A DNA stretch of 64,000 nt from the NCBI GenBank assembly GCA_041538185.1, contig JBGORM010000003.1:1-64000 (forward strand). The letters are read 5' to 3'. The translations under genes and the position numbers were made by a program. The notes under the pieces were generated by a model. It did no database searches and was not told the origin of the DNA. It saw only the letters and a list, made by a program, of their open reading frames with translations. The first letter of the stretch is position 1; each line of letters begins with the position of its first letter. Of the stretch, positions 56,779 to 64,000 are shown piece by piece. The DNA comes from Melioribacteraceae bacterium 4301-Me. GTDB taxonomy: Bacteria > Bacteroidota > Ignavibacteria > Ignavibacteriales > Melioribacteraceae.

Positions 56779-57627
56779 ATGCAAGTAGGCAAATACAAAA
56801 TAAGTTATATTGAAACCGGAAGTTTTGCGCTTGATGGTGGTGCAATGTTTGGTGTAGTACCTAGACCATTGTGGGAAAAAACCAATCCACCAGACGAAAT
56901 AAACCGTATAACGCTCGGTGCCAGATTATTACTTCTTGAAAGTGCTAATAGAAAAATTTTAGTCGATACTGGATTGGGGGGTGATTGGAACGACAAATTT
57001 AGGAGGATTTATCGTGTTAATCAGCTGCAGGAACCGTTATTGAGTTCTTTATCGAAAAAAAATATCACCTCTGAAGAAATTACAGATGTAATTTTGACCC
57101 ACCTTCATTTTGATCATACGGGTGGTTCAACAAAATTAGTTGATGGTAAATGGCTACCTACTTTTCCAAATGCCAAATATTATGTTCAGGAAAAGCAGTT
57201 TGAATGGGCTCGGAACCCTTCCGAGCGCGATAGAGCAAGCTTCTTTAATGAAAGATTTCTTCCGCTTTATGAACATAATCAGTTAGAATTGTTAAATGGA
57301 AAATATAATTTAGATGATGAAATAGAGTTAATTGTGGTTAATGGACATACATTTTCGCAGCAACTTGTTAAAGTTGCAGATTCTTCAAACACACTACTAT
57401 ATTGTGCTGATTTATTTCCTACAAGTTCACATATTCCAATTCCTTATGTAATGGCGTATGACTTACAACCATTGATAACTATAGAAGAAAAAAAAGATAT
57501 TTTAAAGAGCGCTATAAAAGAAAATTGGATTTTATTTTTTGAACACGACCCATTTTCAGCAGCAGCTACTGTTACACAAACTGACAAAGGATACTCAGTG
57601 AAAGAAAAATTTGAACAACTGGTATGA
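56779..57627 (+). CDS. MBL-fold metallo-hydrolase
   Basis: The 282-residue protein has the metallo-beta-lactamase metal motif THLHFDHTGG (about residues 107-116) and later GHTFSQQLVKV, ADLFPTSSHI and FEHDP, which supply further metal ligands. The ATG at 56779 has no strong ribosome site. It overlaps the Rieske gene by ATGA, and queG follows. The substrate is unknown; the overlap with a Rieske protein suggests a small redox or lactone/thioester-hydrolysis unit. Confidence 0.85.
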   Translation: MQVGKYKISYIETGSFALDGGAMFGVVPRPLWEKTNPPDEINRITLGARLLLLESANRKILVDTGLGGDWNDKFRRIYRVNQLQEPLLSSLSKKNITSEEITDVILTHLHFDHTGGSTKLVDGKWLPTFPNAKYYVQEKQFEWARNPSERDRASFFNERFLPLYEHNQLELLNGKYNLDDEIELIVVNGHTFSQQLVKVADSSNTLLYCADLFPTSSHIPIPYVMAYDLQPLITIEEKKDILKSAIKENWILFFEHDPFSAAATVTQTDKGYSVKEKFEQLV

Positions 57628-57962
57628 ATAATATACTATCAGAATTTAAAAAGGTATGTAGTTATAGTGAATTAAAAGAAAAGGTTGGGAAAAAATTTTT
57701 TGTGGATGATGTAGAAATTGCCATCTTTAAAGTGGAAAATGAAATTTTTGCTGTTAGTAATATTTGTCCCCACCAAAAAACACATTTGATTCATGAGGGT
57801 TTAGTAGAAAATTGTAAAGTTATTTGTCCCGTCCATGGATGGGAATTTGATTTGAAGACAGGTCAGCTGCCAAGTAATAGAAAAGGACTTAATACATACG
57901 AAGTCGAAGTTATAAATGATAATGTTTATGTAAAAGCTAAAAAGGATGAGTATAAATGGTAA
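57624..57962 (+). CDS. Rieske 2Fe-2S protein
   Basis: The 112-residue product has the two Rieske boxes CPHQKTHL and CPVHGWEF (about residues 49-56 and 70-77), although the first box has Gln after the CPH where many have Leu/Arg. It resembles the small-subunit type of ferredoxins associated with NirD or dioxygenases. It overlaps the preceding gene by four bases. Confidence 0.88.
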   Translation: MNNILSEFKKVCSYSELKEKVGKKFFVDDVEIAIFKVENEIFAVSNICPHQKTHLIHEGLVENCKVICPVHGWEFDLKTGQLPSNRKGLNTYEVEVINDNVYVKAKKDEYKW

Positions 57963-57981
57963 AAAAATGTTAAGGTGATTA

Positions 57982-58932
57982 ATGCAGATAAATAATAAAA
58001 CAGTAATTGAAAAAGCAAAAGAACTTGGTTTTAACTTGGTTGGGTTTGCACCCGCAGAAAAGCTAAATAACGAAACAGAGTTATTACGTCGATGGCTTGA
58101 TAAAAATTACCATGCAACAATGAAATATATGGAGCGTAATTTTGAGAAAAGATTGGATGTAAAAAATATTTTACCCAACGCTAAGAGTGTTATTTCTCTT
58201 GCACTCAATTACTTTTGTGATGAAAATTTTTTAGATGGGGATAATTTTGGTAAAGTATCGCGTTATGCTTGGGGTAAGGATTATCACTTGGTAATGTGGC
58301 AAAAACTCGAAGAATTAGATAGTTATTTAAGAAAATTAGATTCTGATTTTGAAATGAAATTTTATGTTGATGCTGGTCCAGTTATGGATAAAGCTTGGGC
58401 TGTAAAAGCTGGAATTGGCTGGCTTGGTAAACATACTAATGTTATCAGCAGAGAATTTGGCAGCTGGATATTCTTGGCTACTTGTATAACTAATGTTGAG
58501 TTTGAATACAATTTGCCAAGTGAAGACTACTGTGGAACATGTACTGCATGCATTGATGCATGCCCAACTAATGCAATTATTGATGAATATATTATTGATG
58601 CAAACAAGTGCATTTCTTTTTTAACTATAGAAAATAAGGGAGAGATACCCGATGAGTTTAACGATAAGTTTGAAGGTTGGATTTTTGGCTGCGATATATG
58701 TCAAGAGGTATGTCCCTGGAATAAAAAATTTTCTATTGTAACTAATGAGAAAGAATTTGGAATGACTTTAAATAAAGAATTAAATTTGGATGAGATACTT
58801 ACTTTAGATGATGAACAATTCAAAATTAAGTTCGCTAATAGTCCAATTAAGAGAGCTAAATTAACTGGCTTAAAAAGAAATGCTCAATTCTTAAGAAAAA
58901 GTCGCATTAAGGTCAAAGAATCTTTTGAGTGA
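57982..58932 (+). CDS. queG: Epoxyqueuosine reductase
   Basis: The 316-residue protein has the QueG features: [14 protein letters not shown], the [12 protein letters not shown] block, [25 protein letters not shown] and two [4Fe-4S] motifs, [16 protein letters not shown] and [12 protein letters not shown]. It is a cobalamin-dependent reductase that makes queuosine in tRNA. It starts at 57982 after TAAGGTG and overlaps a GTG-started upstream frame of trxB. Confidence 0.93.
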   Translation: MQINNKTVIEKAKELGFNLVGFAPAEKLNNETELLRRWLDKNYHATMKYMERNFEKRLDVKNILPNAKSVISLALNYFCDENFLDGDNFGKVSRYAWGKDYHLVMWQKLEELDSYLRKLDSDFEMKFYVDAGPVMDKAWAVKAGIGWLGKHTNVISREFGSWIFLATCITNVEFEYNLPSEDYCGTCTACIDACPTNAIIDEYIIDANKCISFLTIENKGEIPDEFNDKFEGWIFGCDICQEVCPWNKKFSIVTNEKEFGMTLNKELNLDEILTLDDEQFKIKFANSPIKRAKLTGLKRNAQFLRKSRIKVKESFE

Positions 58933-58979
58933 AAATATTATCTAATACAACAAAAATAAAACATATATGGAGACACGTA

Positions 58980-59930
58980 ATGGCTGAAAATCATCACAAG
59001 GTAGTAATTATAGGTTCTGGCCCCGCAGGGTTAACAGCTGCTTTATATACAGCTCGTGCAAACTTAAATCCAATTGTTTTTGAAGGATTGCAACCTGGCG
59101 GACAATTGACGATTACAACAGAAGTAGAAAACTATCCGGGTTTTGAAAAAGGAATACAAGGACCTGAGTTAATGGACATTATGAGAAAACAAGCATGCCG
59201 ATTTGGTGCAAAATGCTTGTTTAAGAATGTTACAGAAGTTGATTTTTCTAAACGACCATTTATTATAAAAGTGGATAATGAAAATTATACGGCAGATGCA
59301 GTAATAATAGCAACTGGTGCATCGGCAAAGTGGTTGGGAATTCCTAGTGAAGAAAAATACAAAGGGTACGGTGTATCTGCTTGTGCAACGTGTGATGGGT
59401 TCTTTTTTAAGGACCAAAAAGTTTTAGTTATCGGAGGTGGTGATACTGCAATGGAAGAAGCTACTTATCTTACTAAGTTTGCAAGTGAAGTTACTATTGT
59501 ACATAGAAGAGATGAGTTTCGCGCTTCAAAGATAATGGTAGAAAGAGCTAAAAAAAATCCTAAAATAAAATTTTTACTCAACTCTATTGTTAAAGAAATT
59601 TTAGGCAAAGAAGAAAATGGAAGAAAAACTGTAACCGGCGCACTTATACAAAATGTGAAAGATGGTAAAGTTAGTGAAATTAACGTCGATGGCATTTTTA
59701 TGGCTATAGGTCATAAACCAAATACTGAGATTTTTAAGGGACAGCTTGAAATGGATGAAACAGGGTATTTAATAACTAAACCTGGATCAACTTATACAAA
59801 CATAGAAGGTGTTTTTGCAGCTGGCGATGTTGCAGATAAAGTTTACCGACAAGCAGTTACTGCGGCTGGTACAGGGTGTATGGCGGCATTAGATGCTCAG
59901 CGATGGCTTGAAGAACATGAATTGGCTTAA
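58980..59930 (+). CDS. trxB: Thioredoxin-disulfide reductase
   Basis: About 316 residues. The start at 58980 ([22 protein letters not shown]) follows GGAG by eight bases; an in-frame GTG at 58929 would add residues unlike the family. Motifs: FAD-binding GSGPAG, the redox-active CATCDG (Cys-Ala-Thr-Cys), NADPH-binding [10 protein letters not shown], and the C-terminal [23 protein letters not shown]. It reduces cytoplasmic thioredoxin and may ultimately feed electrons to periplasmic thiol proteins such as those in the 5' array. Confidence 0.95.
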   Translation: MAENHHKVVIIGSGPAGLTAALYTARANLNPIVFEGLQPGGQLTITTEVENYPGFEKGIQGPELMDIMRKQACRFGAKCLFKNVTEVDFSKRPFIIKVDNENYTADAVIIATGASAKWLGIPSEEKYKGYGVSACATCDGFFFKDQKVLVIGGGDTAMEEATYLTKFASEVTIVHRRDEFRASKIMVERAKKNPKIKFLLNSIVKEILGKEENGRKTVTGALIQNVKDGKVSEINVDGIFMAIGHKPNTEIFKGQLEMDETGYLITKPGSTYTNIEGVFAAGDVADKVYRQAVTAAGTGCMAALDAQRWLEEHELA

Positions 59931-60029
59931 TTATTTTCAGTTGTATGTTTTTCTTGTCCCGGAAAAAAGACGGAAGTTTTAATGCTCTATCCTGAATTTT
60001 AATTTTGTTTTTTAGCAGCAGGTTATTAA

Positions 60030-60941
60030 ATGGCTATTAAATCTGGATACGTCTCAATTATTGGAAAGCCTAATACCGGAAAATCAACATTAATGAATGT
60101 ATTATTAGGTGAGCGGCTATCAATTACTACTAACAAACCACAAACTACAAGAAAAAAAATCTTAGGCATTTTATCAGCTGAAGATTACCAAATAATTTTT
60201 TTAGATACGCCAGGTATTTTAACACCTCGTTATTTACTGCAAGAAAAAATGCTCGATTATGTTTATGAATCAGTAAAAGATGCCGACATAATTTTAATGC
60301 TAATTGATATAAGTGATGACCCAACAGGTAAAAAATTTTTAGAAGATGAGGTGGTAAATAAAATTCTTTCTCTTAAAAGTGTTAAAAAAATATTGGCAAT
60401 AAATAAAGTTGATTTATCCAACGAAAGTGAAGTAAAAAAGTTGATAGAACAATTAGAATCAACAAAGATGTTTGATAAGCTTATTCCAATTTCTGCAATA
60501 ACCGGCTATAACATAGCAGAATTGAAACAAGCAATACTTGAAATTTTACCTGAGCATCCTAAGTATTATCCTGATGACCAATTATCTGATAGAAACGAAA
60601 GATTTTTTGTTTCTGAAATTATTAGAGAAAAAATTTTTGAATTGTTTCATGATGAAATTCCTTACAGCACTGAAATAGAAATTGAAGACTTTAAAGAAAG
60701 AACAAAAGGTAAAGATTATATACTTGCTAATATTATTGTTGAACGAGAAACTCAAAAACCAATAATAATTGGTCAAGATGGTATATCAATAAAAAAGATT
60801 GGTAAAGCCGCCCGCCGCTCTATCGAAGATTTTCTCGGTCGTGAGGTATATCTTGAGCTTAGAGTAAAAGTTAAAGAAAAATGGCGTTCCGATCCATCAC
60901 TTCTTAAAAAGTTTGGCTACGATACTTCTTCAGAAGGATAA
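60030..60941 (+). CDS. era: GTPase Era
   Basis: The 303-residue protein has G1 GKPNTGKST, G2 NKPQTTRKK, G3 LDTPGI and G4 INKVD, with a C-terminal KH domain (IIIGQDGISIKKIGKAARRSIEDFL). It assists 30S assembly by binding 16S rRNA. ATG at 60030. The EamA transporter follows after nine bases. Confidence 0.95.
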   Translation: MAIKSGYVSIIGKPNTGKSTLMNVLLGERLSITTNKPQTTRKKILGILSAEDYQIIFLDTPGILTPRYLLQEKMLDYVYESVKDADIILMLIDISDDPTGKKFLEDEVVNKILSLKSVKKILAINKVDLSNESEVKKLIEQLESTKMFDKLIPISAITGYNIAELKQAILEILPEHPKYYPDDQLSDRNERFFVSEIIREKIFELFHDEIPYSTEIEIEDFKERTKGKDYILANIIVERETQKPIIIGQDGISIKKIGKAARRSIEDFLGREVYLELRVKVKEKWRSDPSLLKKFGYDTSSEG

Positions 60942-60950
60942 ATTTTTAGA

Positions 60951-61922
60951 ATGAAATTCTTTCCCGTTAAAGTTAAATACTTTTACAAATACTTAGCAGA
61001 AGTAATATTACTGTTTATGACTATTATTTGGGGTGGAACATTTGTAGTTGTTAAGGAATCATTGAATAATTTCTCCCCGACTTTCTTTGTAGCCCTTAGA
61101 TTCGCAATAGCAAGTATAATCTTACTCCCATTAGTATTAATTAAAAAAGAGAAATGGAATAAGAAAGTTTTGCTGCATGGGTTTCTACTCGGCTCTTTTT
61201 TATTTGGTGGATTCGTTTTGCAAACAATTGGCTTACAGTTTACAACAGCCTCACGTTCAGGTTTTATTACTGGTACAATTGTTATTATCGTGCCTATATT
61301 TCAAACTGTTATTGAAAAAAAATTGCCAACGAGGGGAACGATAATTGGAATCTTATTTGTACTGCTTGGATTAATTTTTTTGTCATCAAGTGGAAAATCA
61401 ATTTTTAACTTCATTTCTAATTTAGGGACAAATTTTAATTTGGGTGATGTTCTTACTTTGTTGTGTGCAGCAGTCTTCGCTTTGCAAGTAGTTTATATCG
61501 ATATTTTTTCCCCTAAACATAATTTCTGGGTATTACTATTTATCCAGTTGGCTTCCGTTGCAGTTGAGGGTTTTCTTGCGTCACTAATATTTTCTTTTAC
61601 GAATATAGAACCGCTCCGCTTTGATTTTAACTTCTACATTTTATTTGCTTTTTTTTATACTGCGGTGCTGGCAACTTTAGTTAATATTGGCTTGCAAACA
61701 AAATTTCAAAAGGAAGTATCCCCTTCTAAGGCTGGAATAATTTATTCCTTTGAGCCTGTTTTTGCAGCAGTATTCGCCTTCTTTGTACTCAGCGAAAAAA
61801 TTACTAATTTTGGTTTGATAGGATGCACATTAATATTTACAGGGTTAGTTTTATCAGAAGTCTTAGATTCTATAAAAAACAAAAATGGAAAAAGAATTAA
61901 GACGAGCAGAAATAGTGGTTAA
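60951..61922 (+). CDS. EamA/DMT-family transporter
   Basis: The 323-residue protein has about ten membrane segments in two EamA repeats: TIIWGGTFVVVKESLNNFSPTFF with FALQVVYID, and AGIIYSFEPVFAAVFAFFVLSEKI. It belongs to the drug/metabolite transporters, which export amino acids or other metabolites; no substrate can be assigned. Its last 38 bases overlap the acylphosphatase gene. Confidence 0.9.
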   Translation: MKFFPVKVKYFYKYLAEVILLFMTIIWGGTFVVVKESLNNFSPTFFVALRFAIASIILLPLVLIKKEKWNKKVLLHGFLLGSFLFGGFVLQTIGLQFTTASRSGFITGTIVIIVPIFQTVIEKKLPTRGTIIGILFVLLGLIFLSSSGKSIFNFISNLGTNFNLGDVLTLLCAAVFALQVVYIDIFSPKHNFWVLLFIQLASVAVEGFLASLIFSFTNIEPLRFDFNFYILFAFFYTAVLATLVNIGLQTKFQKEVSPSKAGIIYSFEPVFAAVFAFFVLSEKITNFGLIGCTLIFTGLVLSEVLDSIKNKNGKRIKTSRNSG

Positions 61923-62169
61923 CGGACTGGTACAGGGAGTGGGCTTTAGATACTTTGCACTTAGAACCGCCGAAAAATTAGGTTTAAAAGGTTACGTTAA
62001 AAATTTGTACACTGGTGAAGTTTATGCATTGGTTGAAGGTGAAAGGCAATTGATAGAAGAATTCTATAATAAGATGAAAATTGGACCAATGCATGCTGAT
62101 GTAAGAAAACATTCTATTAAATTATCTGAACCGACAAATGAATTCACAAAATTTGAGATAAGATATTGA
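61885..62169 (+). CDS. acyP: Acylphosphatase
   Basis: The 94-residue protein has the loop GLVQGVGFRYF with the catalytic Arg (residue 24) and the catalytic Asn in KGYVKNLYTGEV. It hydrolyses carboxyl phosphates such as acetyl phosphate. The start ATG at 61885 lies inside the end of the EamA gene. The stop overlaps ispF by four bases. Confidence 0.93.
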   Translation: MEKELRRAEIVVNGLVQGVGFRYFALRTAEKLGLKGYVKNLYTGEVYALVEGERQLIEEFYNKMKIGPMHADVRKHSIKLSEPTNEFTKFEIRY

Positions 62170-62651
62170 ATGCAAAATTTAGAATAGGCTTTGGCTACGA
62201 TGTTCATCAATTTGCTGGAAATAGAAAATTAATTTTGGGTGGTGTTGAAATTCCGTTCGATAAAGGCTTGCTTGGTCATTCAGATGCTGATGTTCTGCTT
62301 CATGCAATTTGTGACGCATTACTTGGAGCTCTTGCACTTGGCGATATTGGGAAACATTTTCCTAATACTGACCCTAACTACAAAAATATAAGCAGCAAAA
62401 TATTGCTTGAAAAAGTTGGCAGACTTGTGGAAAAAAGTGATTATCATATTTCTAATATTGATTCGACTCTCGTAATCCAAGAGCCCAAGTTATTACCCTT
62501 CATTGATTCGATGAAAAAAACTATTGCAGATATATTGAAAGTTGAAGTAAATCAAGTATCCATTAAAGCTACTACTTCTGAAAAATTAGGGTTTGTTGGA
62601 GAACAACGCGGAGCTGAAGCTTATGCTGTCGTTCTTCTTCATAAAAAATAA
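62166..62651 (+). CDS. ispF: 2-C-methyl-D-erythritol 2,4-cyclodiphosphate synthase
   Basis: The 161-residue protein has metal ligands in GFGYDVHQF and the family signature GHSDADVLLHAICDALLGALALGDIGKHFP (seen at residues 37-66), with the C-terminal KATTSEKLGFVGEQRGAEAYAVVLL. It acts in the MEP isoprenoid pathway. The start is a TTG at 62166 overlapping the acylphosphatase stop, so translation is probably coupled. Confidence 0.95.
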   Translation: MNAKFRIGFGYDVHQFAGNRKLILGGVEIPFDKGLLGHSDADVLLHAICDALLGALALGDIGKHFPNTDPNYKNISSKILLEKVGRLVEKSDYHISNIDSTLVIQEPKLLPFIDSMKKTIADILKVEVNQVSIKATTSEKLGFVGEQRGAEAYAVVLLHKK

Positions 62652-62656
62652 AGTTA

Positions 62657-63268
62657 ATGCTCGAACAAATTTTAAGCTATATCAATAACCTTAACCCTTT
62701 TTTAATTGTAATTGTGCTGTTTTTTTTCTCTTTTATTGAAAATATTTTTCCACCCTCCCCAAGCGATATTGTAATTGTAATCGGTGCTACTATAGTGGCA
62801 AATTCAATTTTTTTGTTCATCCCTATACTGTTAATAACAAGTTTAGGTAGCTCTTTGGGATTTATTGTTATGTATTATGTTGGTTCCAAATTTGGTGAGA
62901 AAGTTATCCGAAAGGGCAAGTTAAAGTTTGTAAAAAAAGAAGCATTATACAAAGCAGATTTATGGTTTTCTAAATACGGTTATAAGCTAATTATAATTAA
63001 CAGATTTTTACCCGGCACTAGATCTGTGGTCAGTTTTTTTTGCGGTATACATAATTTAGTGCCAGTAAAGACTTTTATATATGCGGCAATAAGTTCTTTT
63101 TTGTGGTATTCACTTTTAATTTATTTGGGTGTCCAATTAGAAAGAAATGTACAACTTATCGATAAATACCTCGAAGCATACTCTAATATTATTTTGAGCC
63201 TTACAATTTTACTGTTTGTTTTTATTTTTATAAAATTTTTGCTTAGGAAAAATAAACCCAGCAAATGA
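62657..63268 (+). CDS. DedA family membrane protein
   Basis: The 203-residue protein has about five membrane segments with the DedA motifs ENIFPPSPSDIVIVIGA and NRFLPGTRSVVSFFCG. Members of this family act as flippases for undecaprenyl phosphate or phospholipids. ATG 62657. It overlaps the lnt gene by four bases. Confidence 0.9.
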   Translation: MLEQILSYINNLNPFLIVIVLFFFSFIENIFPPSPSDIVIVIGATIVANSIFLFIPILLITSLGSSLGFIVMYYVGSKFGEKVIRKGKLKFVKKEALYKADLWFSKYGYKLIIINRFLPGTRSVVSFFCGIHNLVPVKTFIYAAISSFLWYSLLIYLGVQLERNVQLIDKYLEAYSNIILSLTILLFVFIFIKFLLRKNKPSK

Positions 63269-64000
63269 AAGGTCTTTTTGGAAGATATAAAATAGTTCTT
63301 ACGCCAGAACAAAGAAAAAAAAGAAACAAAGATGTTGCTCTTGTTCTAATTAGTGGTTTTTTAATGGGTATTTCTTACCCCCCTTTACCATTGCCATATT
63401 TTATTTTTATTGCTTTTGTGCCGCTGCTTAAAGTTATCGATGAAAAGGAAACATTAGGAGAAATAAACCGATATTCTTATTTAGCATTTTTTGTTTTTAC
63501 CTTAATTACTCTTTATTGGGTGGGGAGCTGGACTAAAGAAGCAGATCCGTTCTTGATGATTTCTGGCTTTCTATTACTATTCGTAAATCCTGCACTATAT
63601 CTTATTCCAACAACCATTTACTTCTTTTGCAAAAAATCATTAGGTAAAAAAGTTGCTCTTTATTTATTCCCTTTTTTTTGGGTTTCATTTGAATATCTTT
63701 ATTCACTTACAGATTTAAGATTTCCGTGGTTAATTTTAGCTAACAGCCTGGTTTATTTTAACACATTTATACAAATCACTGATGTTGTAGGGGCATACGG
63801 ACTTTCGTTGATTGTTTTGTTTATTAACGTTCTTTTGTTTAATGCCTATGTGAAATTTAAATCGACACATAAGATATTATCCTTAAACCTATGTGCGGCA
63901 AGTTTAATTTTTGTCATTGTTTTTTCATATGGCTTATTCAAACGCTTTTCCAATCATCCTTCTTTAATTAAAGTTAAACTTGGGTTGATACAGCCCGACC
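63265..64000 (+). CDS. lnt: Apolipoprotein N-acyltransferase, 3' truncated by the window
   Basis: The frame from ATG 63265 stays open to the window end (245 residues so far). It has a basic N-terminus, then the membrane segments of Lnt: SGFLMGISYPPLPLPYFIFIAFVPLL, ITLYWVGSWTKEADPF, FPFFWVSFEYLYSLTDLRFPW and ITDVVGAYGLSLIVLFINVLL. The nitrilase-like catalytic domain starts at KLGLIQPD at the edge and is cut off. The enzyme adds the third acyl chain to lipoproteins, which in this genome include the propeller lipoproteins of the array. Confidence 0.88.
   Translation, partial: MKGLFGRYKIVLTPEQRKKRNKDVALVLISGFLMGISYPPLPLPYFIFIAFVPLLKVIDEKETLGEINRYSYLAFFVFTLITLYWVGSWTKEADPFLMISGFLLLFVNPALYLIPTTIYFFCKKSLGKKVALYLFPFFWVSFEYLYSLTDLRFPWLILANSLVYFNTFIQITDVVGAYGLSLIVLFINVLLFNAYVKFKSTHKILSLNLCAASLIFVIVFSYGLFKRFSNHPSLIKVKLGLIQPD

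Overview
The window is AT-rich with compact, mostly co-directional gene clusters, lipoprotein signals ending in Ser-Ser-Cys-type lipoboxes, strong GGAGG ribosome sites on some genes, DUF4837 and 6-bladed propeller lipoproteins, Chlorobium-like ferredoxin and a tilS-hpt-ftsH block. This mix points to the Bacteroidota/Chlorobiota/Ignavibacteriota group, most likely an Ignavibacteria-type organism. That placement is inference; no rRNA or tRNA gene was seen in the window.

Positions 1-20303 hold an accessory array unlike the rest. It is built of repeated cassettes whose parts are: a MauE/DoxX-type redox membrane protein (two intact copies, two fragments); a small secreted Cys-rich peptide (seven); a 6-bladed beta-propeller lipoprotein (eight, two of them frameshifted); a membrane-anchored thioredoxin-fold protein or DsbA-like oxidase (six, two of them broken); and in places a peptidoglycan-cleaving enzyme (lytic-transglycosylase-like at 2884, NlpC/P60 at 16745) or a Wzy/O-antigen-ligase-like protein with TPRs (5872). 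Four of the peptides share an almost identical leader of about 58 residues but have completely unrelated mature parts that differ in length and cysteine pattern. The array shows sharp homology breakpoints, gene fragments, mosaic MauE copies and frameshifts, so it is being actively reshuffled. The working interpretation is a polymorphic, disulfide-rich exported-peptide system, distantly like the NVEALA-peptide/propeller neighbourhoods of Bacteroides, in which the redox proteins fold or reduce the peptides and each propeller is the partner of the adjacent peptide. Its biological role is unknown.

From 20582 to 28635 lies an RND efflux locus (two permeases around one adaptor); a 5' scrap of such a permease gene at 17448 shows that the last cassette was inserted or duplicated beside it. 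From 28849 to the end are ordinary core genes: rlmN, a Gdx-like SMR exporter and a TrmH-type methyltransferase; then on the minus strand an AlbA_2 protein, a TPR lipoprotein, glnB and secA; glnE on the plus strand; then a minus-strand block of DUF4837 lipoprotein, a dolichol/phytol-kinase-like protein, ftsH, hpt, tilS and greA, the last with a terminator-like hairpin in its leader; then plus-strand acyl-CoA dehydrogenase, YidD-like, two TPR membrane proteins, the UPF0237/UPF0210 pair, LemA and TPM proteins, and ferredoxin.

Positions 55551-56778 are non-coding and rich in dispersed repeats and small hairpins. The final block (56779-64000) is metallo-hydrolase, Rieske protein, queG, trxB, era, an EamA transporter, acyP, ispF, a DedA protein and lnt, which runs off the window end.
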